DNA of 64,000 bases from Steinernema hermaphroditum (taxonomy: Eukaryota; Nematoda; Chromadorea; Rhabditida; Steinernematidae): contig CM059623.1 of the NCBI GenBank assembly GCA_030435675.1, positions 2,258,012 to 2,322,011 on the forward strand. Direction: 5' to 3'. The position numbers and the translations under genes were made by a program. Positions within the stretch are counted from its first letter, which is position 1. Every line of letters starts with the position of its first letter. Below, piece after piece: positions 30,001 to 41,966 of the stretch. Below the pieces are notes generated by a model. That model searched no databases, had not been told where the DNA came from, and saw only the letters and a list, made by a program, of their open reading frames with translations.

Positions 30001-30685
30001 ATGTTGTCTTTCTATTTGGTATTACTCGCACTCCCTGCCCTACTAGAAGCGGCCCCTACCAAGCATGAAGAGAACCCTATATATTCCGTATTCCACCATA
30101 GCTACTCAAAGCCAGTCGAATTGAATGTGAGTTGTCAATTTGATCCTTGTTTCTTCGTTGATTCCAAAACTGTGTTCAGTTAACCAAAGCTGAAGAAGAC
30201 CTTCTTCGGAAAGCCGCGCCACCCAAAAGAAGAACCACGAACTTGATAAATCTCGCTATTTTGGCCAAAGATAAGTACCCGGATATCTATGAAAAGGTGA
30301 TGGACTACAAGATCCAACGGCAGGAAAGGAAAGACTTGGAAGCGTCTCGTCCGGAAAGTGTGCAGAATTTCATCGACGACCGGACCGTTTTTCTTCTGCA
30401 AGATGGTCTAAAAAAGGCGTTTCCTGCTGAACTTATCAAAGCTGCCAGCGAAATAAAGGGAATGGACGAAGAGGAGAGGAACGCTCTTTTCGACTACTAT
30501 CCTAATCTGAAACTTGTGACTGAAAGTAAGCCCGATACTTTAATGACCGCTGCAAATCGATGCATTTAGGTTCTCACTTCAAAAATATTACTAAGAACAA
30601 GAAGAAGTCCGAGGTAGAAGTCCAAAAACTTATTAAAGAGTTTAGCAAATACAAATTGAGAAATAATATTATTTTGAAAAAGTGA
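30001..30685 (+). CDS. Nematode fatty acid/retinol-binding (FAR) protein
   Basis: Three exons (30001-30126, 30180-30525, 30570-30685) give 195 residues. The signal peptide is MLSFYLVLLALPALLEA. The all-helical FAR domain is visible as LTKAEEDLLRKAA, ILAKDKYPDIYEKVMDYKIQ, NFIDDRTVFLLQDGLKKAFP and KGMDEEERNALFDYYPNLKL. The last block matches the conserved 'Lsxxaxxxlxxx(F/Y)P' motif of the family. FAR proteins are secreted carriers of fatty acids and retinoids found only in nematodes. ATG 30001 is chosen because it begins the signal peptide; an in-frame ATG at 29977 is possible. The C-terminal exon is Lys-rich and longer than in typical FARs. Confidence 0.85.
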
Positions 30686-32154
30686 GGTTCGTGGTGAATG
30701 GAAATAAAGTTTGGCAAGAGGGCTAAAACTTTCCACAAGAAAGTTGTCCGCTGATGGCAGCCACTTTCATCGCAAGAAGACCGTATCTATCGCCAAGCGC
30801 AAATGCGTGAAGGAGCGAAAGTGATGAGACGAAAGTGACCTTGGTTCCATCACGAAATAGCTGAAATTTAGCCATAAGAGCTCTATGGCCGATTCTCCTA
30901 GTTTCTACCGCTTACTCATTATCACTGCCAGTGTTAATCATTCCGAGATCCGAGTCCTCCTTCTTTGGACTTCGAGGGAGGGTGGACTCGGAATTGGACT
31001 AGGACGTCATCCAAAAGAAGCAATGAGAGCTCTGCGTCGTGTGACGCTCAAGATTTATAACATCTCTGAAGCCACCAGAGGACCCATCAGCGGAAGAGGT
31101 GAAGAACGAAGGAGAAGAATATCCGCCCAACAATTATAACCCATATCCGCTAAAGCATCATAACCAGAGCCGTGCAGTCTCGGTCTCGGTTTTCAAAGTC
31201 TCGGTTTACACAGCTCTGATCACAACCCATCAACGTACTTTTCACCCGCCACCAATCTCGACCTATTTTGGACAAAGAAGGGAAAAATGCACTGTAATCG
31301 CCACTGCTAGCACCGAGATGCCACTCACCGCAACCAACCTCGACGTCTACAAGCCGTCAACTACCCAAGAAAATAAAGTGGCTCGATCCCAACGGAACCA
31401 GCGCATTCAACTGCCCCTGCAGGTCATATTTCTCGATTTTTTTTTACACGATTTATCTTCCCGAATCAACGGCTTACGCCGTGCAGGACGTCTCATATAT
31501 GCACAAAGAAGAACATAGTCACACCGTGGTCGCTGATTTTCTTCTGATTTCGGTGGAGCAAACGAATCCGAATAGAATGCAGCGCTCCCATTAGTTTGCG
31601 CGGGCATCGAAGTCGTAAAGAGCTGATTCCGGAAGTGGAATAGCGGTGGAGTAGAGCCAACGGAGCGGAGAGTCATCTTCGGTTCGGCTGGCGGCGCGGA
31701 CTTCGGAGTTGCAACGCTTCTTCGGCTTCTCTGGCGGCGCGGGTAGAGTCGGGCGGTCGTGACGGGCTTTTTGGCGAGACGGTGGAACTACGGCTCCCTG
31801 GTGTTCCAGGCCTTCTGGGAGCCGGGGCGATCATTGCGCCAACAACGACGGCCGAGAACGACCGCTCACTCAACTCATTCGGCTCAGACAGCCTCAGAGA
31901 GAGCGAGAGCGAGTGGACGACCCGACCGATCGCTGGGGGCACAAAATCTCGGCACCGGCAATCTCGTCATATTTCTCATTGAATCAGAATTAACTAAATG
32001 AAAGTTGAATGCACTCGCTTTAACCATTTATTAGCGTCAGTTATTAAACGGGTCCGGTCTACACGACCGTACGTATCGAGGAATACTTTCCCAGAAAAAC
32101 AGAATAAATTACGTGCGTAGAGTCTACCGTATTTGTTTCGGGAACTGAGACCGA
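30686..32154. repeat. Intergenic with two dispersed repeats
   Basis: 30885-31020 ('ccagtgttaatcattccgag', 'gagtcctccttctttggact', 'gggtggactcggaattggac') recurs at 43825-43905. 31490-31900 is a family X copy that shares with 44280-44640 the phrases 'gcgcgggtagagtcgggcgg', 'gagacggtggaactacggct' and 'ccctggtgttccaggccttc'. Frames in these repeats are not conserved between copies. Polyadenylation of the convergent genes probably lies here. Confidence 0.6.
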
Positions 32155-34600
32155 TCAGAACGGGGCGTAGGCCCTGCGCTGGCCCATGAAGCGCGAGGGC
32201 GGAAGCGTTGTCGTCGTGGTTGTCGAAACGCGCGGTTCCTCTGGCCGTGAGGCGTCCGCGATCACCTGATTATCAAGATTACGGTAAAAGTGGAATGTGT
32301 GACATACGGTGGCGCTGGAGTTGTACTGTCCAAGCGAGAAAGGTTCCGACGCGCCATTCAGGCACTTTCCGAGGAAATTCTCCACGAAGCCGGCGAAGGC
32401 AAGCTGAAAGACAACTGGCTTACGGTAGGGATTCCTGGAAAACCTACAGTGTTCTGGGGCTTACTGAAGCCGTGTCCTTCGTCGCCGAAGAGGACGTAGG
32501 TGACGGGAATGTGGTTCTTCTTGAGCTCGTCGACGAACTGATCGGACTCGGCCTGCTTGACGCGTGGGTCGTTGGCACCGTGGAGGACAAGGAGGGGCCT
32601 CTTCACCTGACTGGCGTAGTAGAGCGGCGAGCGGCTGCGTAGCGACTGGCGCCCGGCGTCGTCGTCCTTATCAGCGCCCAGACTCTTCACCATCTCGTTG
32701 TACATGCCCATCCAGTAGGGTGGCATCGTTTCCAACAGCGTGATAAGGTTCGACGGACCGACGATGTCGACGCCACAGGCGAACACTTCAGGTGTGAAAC
32801 TCATGGCGACGAGGGTAGCGTAGCCTCCGTACGAACCGCCCATGACGGCGATCTGGCGACGGTCAGCGATACCGTGTCGAATAGCGAACTCCACGCCGTC
32901 CAGAAGGTCGTACTGCATCCGGCGGCCCCATTCACCGTTGCCCGCATTTCTTAGCTTCTTGCCGAAGCCCGTGCTGCCCCGGAAGTTCACCTGGAGGACA
33001 GCATAGCCGCGGTCAGCCAACAGCGCATTGAGCGAGCTGAACTCGAACATATCGCGCATATGAGGTCCTCCGTGGACAAGAAGCACCATCTTCTGCGGTC
33101 TTTCTGGCAGAAGACCCATCCGCGCGTACTCGACAACCTGGGGATCGGAGCCGTTGACGTCAGCAGGGAATTTGCGCTCGGCAGTCGGCGGGAGAGTCAG
33201 GTAGGCTTGGAGTCGAAGACCGTCGCGTGCCCGGAACTCGAAGCCGACCATCTTGCTGAGGCGGCGTCCGGAGAGTTCGCTTCTGGAGGAGAAGAGGTAC
33301 TCCGCCTTCTTCTGCCATCTGCGGTACAGGTAGAACTCGAAGGGCTTGTCGTCGGAGAGGTATGTGACCAGCCACGTGTGGAAATCACGACTCACACCCA
33401 CTACCATAGGAGAGTCGGCAGGGCGGAGATTCACCAGATACTAAAAGGCGCTTGTCAATAACAGATAAATTAACAAATAAGTACATAAATTAGGGTCCGA
33501 TCGATGCCCTAAGTAATGAAATGGGACTCACCTGCATGTCTTCAATGATAGTCTGGTTGGCAACGAAGATTTCAGGCTTGTGATAGTACTCAGTAAGGGC
33601 GAGTACGGTCTTCTCAGTGGGATGGAGGAAAAGTGAAGCGATCTCGGCCTTTTGCGCCGAGTAGAGCACTTGGTTGGTTTCGGGTCGGCCGAAGTCATGT
33701 ACCACCAGCTGGCCGAGGTCCGAGTCGAGGCCCCACTTCCAGTAGACCTTCTCGTTGTCGGCGGAGAAGGCTATCGGGCTGAAAGTGGTGTTCGAAAGAC
33801 GGACAATTTCGTGAACCTACTCAGTGAGAGGCGCGTCCTCTGAGGAAACCCGCATGTACTCAACCCAGTCTTCCTTGCCTGAGGTGAGCTTCTTGGGATT
33901 AGCTTTGGGTGAGGGCTTGTAGTAAACGACAGAGCCATCATCGCTCAGTTCGGAGACGATGCGCAGGTTCAGGTCGTTGTCGAACATCATCCTGGCAGGG
34001 AAGCGCTTGTTGTGAAAGATGAGGCTCAACTCGTCGGTGTAGAGGTCGAACGCGTAGACGTTATGGAAGACGGGGTTCTCGTCGTTGAGCCCGACGAGCA
34101 CCCTCCGGTCACGCATGTTGTTCTTGAAGACGGCCGCCTTGACCCCAGGCCGGTCGGAGATGGGCACTGGACGGTGAGGAGGGCTAGCTCTGGTGATGTT
34201 CAGCTTGTACAGGCGGTGGTTCTCATCACCATCGTTGTCCTGCGTGAACAGAATCACTCCGGGCACACCGGTGAACTCGAAGCCTAAGGACAGGTAGCTG
34301 AAAGGGTCTCTGGAAGGGGGACTCACTAGCGATGTTGTTCTGACCGTCGAAGGAGATCTTCTCTGTGTGACTACAGGTGACGCATCGCGTGAAGATCTGA
34401 CGGACGCCGTTCTCGTCGGGCGCTAAGTAGCCGATCGTGTGGCCGTCGGGAGAGAGCATCACGTGCGCGAACTTCGAATCTCCGAAGAGAAGCTCTCTGG
34501 GAATTAGATTCCCATTGCGATCCGGCACCGGGATCGGAGTCGATGGCGCCGCACCGGCAACAATGAACAGGGTCCCGAACAGAAGCAGGAGGCCCGACAT
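32155..34600 (-). CDS. dpf-6: S9 family prolyl oligopeptidase, DPF-6-like
   Basis: Six exons on the minus strand (34600-34327, 34283-33821, 33778-33532, 33440-32448, 32403-32308, 32265-32155) join to 727 residues; four of the five introns are 42-44 nt and the third is 91 nt. A hydrophobic N-terminus (MSGLLLLFGTLFIVAGAA) is a signal peptide or anchor. A beta-propeller region follows (DPDG-type repeats, for example VMLSPDGHTIGYLAPDENG). The alpha/beta-hydrolase domain carries the nucleophile in MGGSYGGYATL, the acid in HGANDPRVKQAESDQFV and the His in DEGHGFSKPQNT. VLQVNFRGSTGFGKKL and NAGNGEWGRRMQYD match C. elegans DPF-6 (F44B9.1) closely from memory. Such serine peptidases cleave short peptides after Pro or release acylated residues. 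ATG 34600 is chosen because it opens the signal-like stretch. The TTTTTTLPPSR tail is unlike DPF-6. Confidence 0.93.
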
Positions 34601-35360
34601 GAAGGTCCTGAAACGAAAGAGGGACGGTCGTGGCACGAGGAGTGCTCTTCTTTCCGCTCTCCTCTCCTCGCCCCTTAAGTACTCCCGCACCGAAGAGGGG
34701 TCCCGAAAAAAGATCGAAAGGGCGGGTCCCCGCTGCGACACTAAGTGACCGTTTTAAGGCAGATATTTACTCTGAAAGGCAAAAATTTGGAATCTTCTTT
34801 GTGTGCTCGAGAGGGTGCGGGTGGCGGGGGCGCCCGGGAGGGACCTCCGGGGCCAGCGCCTGATCAGATGGGAGATTGGGTAAACAGGGAACAGCGATGG
34901 GCTGGCTCTTCCTCGGCTCGGATTTCATTTTTTCGGGCCTTTCGCCGAAGCGGCGGCTTCTCGGCTCGTGACTTCGCACCTCCGGTCATCTCTGTCCAAA
35001 CAGACGATTAATAATTCACGAGCCCGGCGGTCACGCGCCGCCCCTCCCGATTCCCTTTAAGACGTCCCTCGATTCCCTTTCCGACGACGACGACGTCGGC
35101 GACGATTAATCGCGGCGAGTGACCGAAGAAAGAAACAACTAATCGGAGTGCAAACGCGCGCCTCGAGTGCCCCCGGGCCCGAGGCGGCACGCGATGTTTG
35201 CCTCCGCAACACGCCCGTTAACACCTTAATTGCGGCGGGCGCTTTGGGGAAGCGAACGTTGAGAGGCCCCACTCGACTTCCAAAGAAGCCTCCGCCGAGT
35301 CTTCTAGCGCGCAGAGGAGAAGGAGTCAAGCAGAAGTAATCAGAAGTGGAAGAAAGTTAC
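34601..35360. other. GC-rich upstream region of the DPF-6-like gene
   Basis: Base composition is strongly GC-rich (for example 34800-34860, 35020-35330) with CGACGACGACG runs. No gene with domains was recognised on either strand; long frames here are composition effects. This probably holds the promoter and 5' UTR of the peptidase gene. Confidence 0.45.
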
Positions 35361-37900
35361 ACTTTCGTCACTTACAAAGTAGCGGATTTTGGCGACGCGT
35401 ACATAGTGGGTCATATTACGACTATCTGAATGGGATCGACTGCATCTAAAGTTTTTTATTGTCGTTTTTATTTGTAAAAAAACTCGGCTAACTTGCTGTA
35501 ATGGCCATTCAAGACCTGACGTTTTGATCTACTTCTGACTTGCAAAGAGGCGCTTCCCTGAGTCGGACGAGAGAGACGAAGGAGAGAAGCACAAGTAGAA
35601 AAAATTGGGGCAAAGTACCATCTTGATTCCACGTCAAATAATGTTTTTGGAGACATTTTTCCACTGGATTTCATATTCTACTGTGATTGACTCCATCTAT
35701 ATGTTAGATATAGGTTTTACTATTGTTTTGCTTCCCATATGGGCTGAACACTCCATCAATTTTAAGAAATTAGCACTCCAACCGTTCATCTGGAACTATT
35801 TGTATCTGTTTCCATGCGAAAGAGGTTTCAAAATATCGATTTTGAATAACCCTTCCATTGAATCTTTTCCAATACTCTTCAGGCAATGATTAGTCTTTAG
35901 TGATTTGAGTGACAATAAGAGATTCCGCCGTGACGCACAGTCAAAAGGGCCTGTCCGATCTTGTTTATAGAGGGGCGGCCGATGAGCAGACGTTTCAAAA
36001 AACGAGCATCGGATTGATTTAATCAGCTTTTTCACTTGATACGTAGATGAAACACTAAAACTTCTACAGAAGGCCAATTTAAAGAAGGTCAATCCCTTCA
36101 GGCAAAGATATCTCCGGCTCTGTTTTGGAACATCTACATCGTATCCCACATTTCTGGACTCGCATCATTTTGATTTGTTTTCTCGCTGTTCTCCAGCTGT
36201 CGGAAACATCTCAAAGTAGCGCCGCAAAGACTCTCCGTTTGTTTGTACATTGACGCGAAGCCGCGAAGTGTCCACTGAAGAAAAGACGTTTCCTTCCGAG
36301 GGGCGAAACCCCTCCACCGGTCACTCTGCGAAGCCACCCTCTCCAATCTGTTTGCTTTCGACGCTCCTGCCGGAGACAGCGCTTCTGCACGCGATTCTTT
36401 TGTCTCCGGCCTCACGACTCTCATTAGGCCTGCGACTTCCACGATTCCGGATCGCCACAAAAGAGGCGCCGCGCGGAGTGTCAACAGAGGGCCGTGCGGT
36501 GCCGACTGTCGGTCGCGACGGAAAACACGGAGATGCAAACAAATAAATAAAACTTTTGTGTTCTACAAGGAACCGTCCGCTTCCTTCTTCGCTCCTGTTT
36601 GAATCTCTCTTTGAGAGTGCAAAGTGACGCGGGATCCTCATGGCATAGAACTGTGTGTGGAGAGAAAAGTAAGTTAGTGGCACGAAACTACTGGCTGGAT
36701 GGAGGAAAACTCAACATTTTTTTAATACATACACACCCACATACATACATTTACTCTTGACTCAATGGCATTCACCATGCAAGAAATCTCAAAATGTACA
36801 ATGAAGAACCGTATATCACCGTTGTCGCTGCTTTTCTTCTTTTTTTGAAATGTTCTTCGCATTATAACTGATACTGACTTCGATGAAGATGCCTATCGGT
36901 TAAACCGCCTCATCTGTGATTGCTAGAGTGTTAGATTATACTTTCTTCCCATTCCCTAAACATCCTAAGAAAAAAACCTAACCACTCTTTGGATGGACCG
37001 GAGCCTTGTGGGCAGCAAGAATAAAAGATTGGCGAGAAGCTGTAAATACACGGAGCACGCGAAGAAAAGCAAACAGGTGCTAATGTTGGCTAAGGTGTGA
37101 GCTGCGATGTATTAAAAGGCCCTCTTTAACCATTTGGAAACGTTCTGATTTACATGAGGTGGTGATACATTATTACTGCAGTCGAAGATACAGCTTCCGG
37201 TCCAAGGACCCATCTTTTCGAAGCAGATTCGAGCTCCAAGGCCGCACATGTGATGCAAAGTATGTTTGTTGTGGTTACTGTAGACCAATTATCTCGCCTT
37301 CAACGTCCCAATGGTCCATGGCACCAAGTTACCCTAATACGCTTAGCGAATCCCCTGTAAGGTTAAAGTTCTTTATTGGAAAATCGATTCGATAAAGCCC
37401 TGCATCGCAAAGACACAAAGAAAGGCAAGAAATGACTAGAGGAGAAGTCGGACCTTGATTTAAATATACTAGGCAAGAGAAGCACCGACTCCGTCGCATA
37501 GGAACAGTGCGGGTGATGATTATATGATGATTGATGATGATTATACCCACATCCACGTAACTCTCAAAGGGTGTCTACATGGCCATGTGCGCATGTAACC
37601 CGACGGACTTCTGGTGTTAACATTCTCCAATAAAGACCTGTGGGCCAATTTTCAGCTCTGAGTCGGACTTTTCGGAAAGTTCCCTTTTAAGCAGACAGGT
37701 TTCTATTATTTTTTTATATCAAGTCGTCACTTTCTGTGCTTAGCGCGATGTACACATATCGGAAAGATGCTCTTCTTTTAGGAGCCTTAACAACGCACTT
37801 TGGACACATATCCTCCCCCACCGCCTTACGTATATGTTTCCATGTACTTCCCTGGCGATGTCGGAGAACGAAGATTCTTGTCAGTTCATTTACGTCAGTC
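35361..37900. other. Gene-poor region
   Basis: No supported gene. Minus-strand frames at 36134-36538 and 36321-36683 overlap and lack domains or splice partners. 37510-37545 has a short 'gatgattatatgatgattgatgatgattat' repeat. Nothing else was recognised. Confidence 0.4.
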
Positions 37901-38530
37901 ATGAGGCGCCGACTCGCACTCTTCTGTCTTCTCGGCTTATCTTTGGTAAATCGCTACGCAAATATACAACATTATTATGGCAACTTTAGGTTTACGCTCA
38001 CATATTCGTGCGCTCCATTCCAATGGGAATCACATTGATAGCTACAGAAAGTCACAGTGGTTACTTTACGTCCCTAGACGACTGTGTCAAGAGATGGTAC
38101 TTCGAACCGATCAAGGCCGTTATGTACAACAACGTGACTCGATGGTGTTATGGCTCCGAAAATCTGCTTGGGATGGAGAAAACGGTGGGAAATCCCAACG
38201 AGAGAACCTACTTGCTAACAAGAACTTCCACTAATATTTGCAATGCGAATGCCACGAAAGAGATTGTGGATATCATCGCTGCAGATCTGCAAGGTTGTCA
38301 TGAGACTTGGTTCCCTATTACTGTGAATGGAACCACGAATTGCTATTATGTAATGAAGGACAAAGAGTATACGGTACGTTTCATGGAAAAAGACAAAGAT
38401 CTGAAGTAAATCGTGGTTTCAGAAGTACTACACTAACACTACTGAATACGTTCACGCGTGTCCTAAAGTTCGTGCCACTGCGACTGCAGCTATCATCACA
38501 AGTGAGGAACAAGAAATCGCGATCAGTTAA
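37901..38530 (+). CDS. Small secreted three-Cys family, member 1 (two domains)
   Basis: Exons 37901-37945, 37990-38373 and 38423-38530 give 178 residues. The signal peptide is encoded mainly in exon 1 (MRRRLALFCLLGLSL). Domain 1 has the family layout: VRSIPMGITLIA, then LDDCVKRWYFEPIKAVMYNN, WCYG and NERTYLLTRTSTNICNANAT. A second, shorter domain follows (LQGCHETWFPITVNGTTNCY and then VHACPKV). The family pattern is a YVxxxPxG start, C-x3-W, [FY][DN]-x(4,6)-C, [ST][YF][LF] and a final C[PE]. I do not recognise it as a named Pfam domain; a PAN/Apple-like fold is one guess. Extracellular location is inferred from the signal peptide. Confidence 0.65.
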
Positions 38531-38607
38531 CCATTATTTGCATTCGGGATACATTTCTATCGCTTTTAGGGAAGGCAGCTTTCGCGCACAACCACTTGAG
38601 AAACGTT

Positions 38608-38826
38608 ATGGATCGACGGCTCATTATCGGCATGGTGCCCGGCTCTACCCCAATTGCAGAGCATTACAATCACCCATGGTGTTTCAAATGGATGGATGGG
38701 GGAAACCATTTCAGGAAGCTCAATACCAACGCTTCATCGACCAACTGCACCCTCAACACAAGGAACTATTATGCCTTCCTGTCGCAGCAGCTGAGTGGTA
38801 AGATGAACGTAGGTATACTGGGTTAG
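38608..38826 (+). CDS. Fragment or further exon of the three-Cys family
   Basis: The frame MDRRLIIGMVPGSTPIAEHY continues with PWCFKWMDGGNHFRKL, STNCTLNTRNYYAF and a stop at 38826. It has one C-x2-W unit, a later Cys and an aromatic YYAF, as in the family, but no signal peptide. It begins 78 bp after the stop of member 1 in the same orientation. It may be an alternative 3' exon of that gene, or a truncated tandem copy. Confidence 0.4.
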   Translation: MDRRLIIGMVPGSTPIAEHYNHPWCFKWMDGGNHFRKLNTNASSTNCTLNTRNYYAFLSQQLSGKMNVGILG

Positions 38827-39486
38827 AGATAGTTCATCTAGATCCGTGGCATATATGTGATTCGCACGCGGAATTTCCAGCTCTTCTTTGCCAGTATAAG
38901 TTACGAGAGATCGAAGAACCAAGTGAAGCATCGTAAACAGAGCGATTTACAGTGATTTCTGTGACCGGCCTACGGACATTGCGGTATTAGGTCTTACCGT
39001 AGCCTCTAATATACCACATTAATAAAGCAGATCGAACTCACCACGTTAATCGTACAGGAGTCCCTTTTGGCATGCCATACACGCTGGTTTTGGAAGTTGT
39101 GGAGCGGTGAATTTTAGACGGCCTTTGCAATTTTTATCCAACTCTATACTTGATTCCTCTTCAATTCCGCTTCAGCGTCTATAGGTGCTCGAGCTCGAGC
39201 TGGTTTTGTTTTCGACTTTTCCTGTACTTGACCTGTGACTAATTCTGTTCTCCTGTAGCGATCGACCAACGGTCAGTCGAATATGAGGCATTCAGTTCCA
39301 TATGGCGGACTTTCAAGCATTTTTGGAGCTTAAATTCACAAAAAATAGTCCAAGATACATGGCACAAACGGAGTCTCCTCTCTAGGCCACCCTGTAACAA
39401 GCAGCAAACGCTTTTGTTTCTGTGTGGGTCCATCCATCCTGGCATTCGGACCTTTTCACTGAAAGTACATATGTAGTCACACATGA
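38827..39486. other. Intergenic; outer end of the inverted duplication
   Basis: No gene is supported. From about 39330 rightward the sequence is the inverse of 46577 leftward ('ggagtctcctctctagg', 'atggcacaaacggagtctcc'). Confidence 0.5.
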
Positions 39487-39849
39487 CTATCGAAATCGAC
39501 TACCGATTTCCTTTTGGAGATCTTCCATAACGTTGGGTGGACACGTCTGAACGTTCGATTCAGTGAGCAGGAAAGACTCTGAAGTGGAACGCCCTTTCTT
39601 TGTGCCTCGGATCAGAGAGAAATATCCTGTGCAGTTCTTAGAAACGCTGTCGAAAGTGATGGCTTTTGGTGGGTTCTCCTGCCAGCGCTCCGCACAGTCC
39701 TGGGGACCTTTAACTTGCAGGACCTCCTTGGCTGCGATTCCATCCATGACGAGATTGTTTGGAATGGGTCTGATGTAGAGATTCATGGAAGAAGCGCCAT
39801 AAAATATAGCGAGAAGGAAGAAGAGGATCCAGGCGCATATCATCATCAC
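39487..39849 (-). CDS. Small secreted three-Cys family, member 2 (left arm copy)
   Basis: A single exon encodes 120 residues with signal peptide MMMICAWILFFLLAIFYGAS. The mature part shows every family feature: LYIRPIPNNLVMDG, GPQDCAERWQENPPKAITFD, SVSKNCTGY, STSESFLLTE and QTCPPNVMEDL. It is the inverted partner of the gene at 46058-46420. The two proteins differ at about a dozen positions, mostly in the signal peptide, so the mature domain looks conserved. Secreted; role unknown. Confidence 0.7.
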   Translation of the reverse strand: MMMICAWILFFLLAIFYGASSMNLYIRPIPNNLVMDGIAAKEVLQVKGPQDCAERWQENPPKAITFDSVSKNCTGYFSLIRGTKKGRSTSESFLLTESNVQTCPPNVMEDLQKEIGSRFR

Positions 39850-40180
39850 CGAAAAGACTGACGTGTATATTGCATTGGATTGTTTCCAATAGTTTCATCT
39901 GCCAACCTTCCATGGAAACAGTTTTTGTAACGAGAAGGGAAAAACGTGGTGGAAAACCTTCGATCGCTCACGCATTGTTGATAGTGCGTCTCTATGAGCA
40001 ACTCGACTTGGAAGTAGTTTGCAAGCATGTCGGCTCATCATCAAGGACGCTGCGTGCGTTATTGTTGATACCTTATTGATGTGTGTTTATTATGAGCAGT
40101 TTATTTGAAAGCGGCATGAGGTAGTGAGTTATCAGCTGAACATAATTAAGCGTTATTAGATAGATTTTCTTATGAGACAT

Positions 40181-41025
40181 TCAGTGCTGGATACACAGCG
40201 AAGAGGTGGTGTTGCAGGTGGATCCTGCGTATGTGGTGCAGTCGGAGTCCTTGATGCACGGGTTTCCGATCTTGTAGATGGGGCTTCCCATCATGTTGCC
40301 CCTAAATACGACTTTTCGAACCTTCTTGACAAAGGGAAGATCTTACTGAACGCGATAGTTGCACACAACGAAAGTCATGGAGTCGGGGTCAGGGCACTGC
40401 GCGATTCCACAGCCGACTTGAGTGGTCGCTCCCCAAGCCATCTAATCAAGTGATTGATCTACAGTAACCCTCTGATCGCACCTGGGTGTAGTGGCCCGTT
40501 CCAGCGTTGAACACGTCGGTCGTCATCGTGTAAGTGGGACTGTACTGACCCACTCCTTTTTCCGCCAATTCGGACCACCACGAAGTGGGAGCGTCGAGGA
40601 GAGGGCCTGAAAGAGATGGTTGCCTTCTGCAAGGAGGACTACGGTACTGTTTGAGTTCTGAACGGGGAACGTAGCGTAGATATTCTCGCCGGCGTTACGT
40701 GTGTTTTGAGGGGAGTGCGCGAACTGGCAGCCGTTGGCCCACGACTGGGCGATTGCCTCGAGGTCGCAGCTGTAGCTCAGCTGGTACATGTTTGAGGCGC
40801 TAGGCGCCTTTGCTCCCGAGGGACCGTCCTGCTCGAGGCCACGAGCGTTCGACGACCGGAGCTTGTTGTGGGCGTCGACGATGGCGTCACGGTCACCGGG
40901 AGCCAAGCCTCCGGTGGTGGGACACTGGGTGCCTTGACTGGAGACAAAGACGAACAGTCCTAAAGGGGATGTGGGAGGGGATCACAAAGCGCTGACGAAC
41001 CTGCGAAGAGAACGAAAGAACGCAT
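40181..41025 (-). CDS. SCP/TAPS (CAP-domain) secreted protein, left arm copy
   Basis: Five exons on the minus strand start at ATG 41025 (MRSFVLFAG, continuing LFVFVSSQGTQCPTTGG across intron 1). They give 225 residues with all four CAP signatures: the HNKLRS helix, FAHSP and AGENIYA, GHYTQ followed by MAWGATTQVGCGIAQC, and FVVCNY. A short Cys-rich end (NPCIKDSDCTTY, ending CIQH) follows. Intron 3 interrupts right after GHYTQ. CAP proteins are secreted; nematode members include vap-1 and scl genes and the parasite ASPs, with roles in host or environmental interaction or sterol binding. Intron 1 here has a standard GT donor, unlike its partner copy. Confidence 0.92.
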
Positions 41026-41966
41026 TGTGAGGAACAGAGGAAGTGTGCTATCCATCGGCCCCTCCGGCCTTTTAAAGCCCCCGACAGAGAGTGTTTAACA
41101 TAAGCGGAGATTCCGCTGATCCCAACAAAGTGGAACGTCGTGCTGTATCCATATCATTTGGGTCAGTGCTCTATGCAGATTGGCAAAAACAAGCGATCAA
41201 AACAGATTACTGGAAGAGGAACGCAGGCAACCCCTGGCCTGCAATCAACATGGCAATATTTTAACAGCATCAAAAACAGGGCTCTAATGGTGAATAGCGG
41301 CCAATAGTGGTACATATTTCCGTAACTTCTTGTGACAGCGAAAACTTTTTTGAGTGGCCAAAAATTATAAAATAGGTTTTTCTTCCGCCGATTTCAACGA
41401 TTCCAGAACCGCTTGTGACTGGTGTCTATTGTGAAGAATCAATGGACAGTATCTATTACGCTCCATAATGTCTTAAACACGAAAATCCAAGGAGTTCAGA
41501 TCGAGCGAGTTCGAGTGCCGAACATCGTTGACAATCCTCCTGGACAGTTTCCCCCACGGATGTCGTGTGTGACAGACTAATAAGGCTGAAGTTCTGGAGG
41601 CTTCCAGTCGCTGTTGGCAGAGTGCTGGAACCCAACGGCAAAGGTGCATCTTCGAGTGTCGCATCGACTAAATAACAGAAGGCGTTCTTCCTTGTGGAAT
41701 ACCAGTACCAAGTTCCAATGCCTTCCAGGCTGGATTGCTGGCAGTGATACCAATTTCAAAAGAAAGCCGAAGCTGATATTTTGCTATCCTCAGCATCTTC
41801 CGATGTCGAAGAATTCAAAACACGAGCCCAAATAAGGAGCGAAGCGAAACAAGAAGACGGTTTAGTTGTCATATTTGAGTGCATCTTCAAGCAATCCAAT
41901 GATGTTGTAAAATAAATGATGAATGATTTATTTTGTCAGCCGACAACAAAACTTATTCGCGGAAAC
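41026..41966. other. Spacer inside the inverted duplication
   Basis: 41026-41187 is promoter-side sequence shared with the other arm. Beyond it no gene was recognised. Minus-strand frames at 41456-41759 overlap and lack domains. Confidence 0.4.

Larger units (their letters stand above)
39330..41190. repeat. Left arm of a 1.85-kb inverted duplication
   Basis: This arm matches the inverse of 44730-46577 over its full length and includes one three-Cys gene and one CAP gene, both on the minus strand here. Divergence is low in exons and in the intergenic part. Inner ends are near 41187 and 44733 ('ttggcaaaaacaagcgatc' against 'gttttgccaatctgcatag'). Confidence 0.9.

Noticed and set aside
32208..33461. 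Long plus-strand open frames (133-144 codons)
   Set aside because: They are antisense to exons of the DPF-6-like gene and follow from its GC-rich codon use; no domain or splice logic.
36134..36683. Overlapping minus-strand frames of 120-134 codons
   Set aside because: Two different frames over the same DNA, no domains, no introns with consensus; composition artefact most likely.
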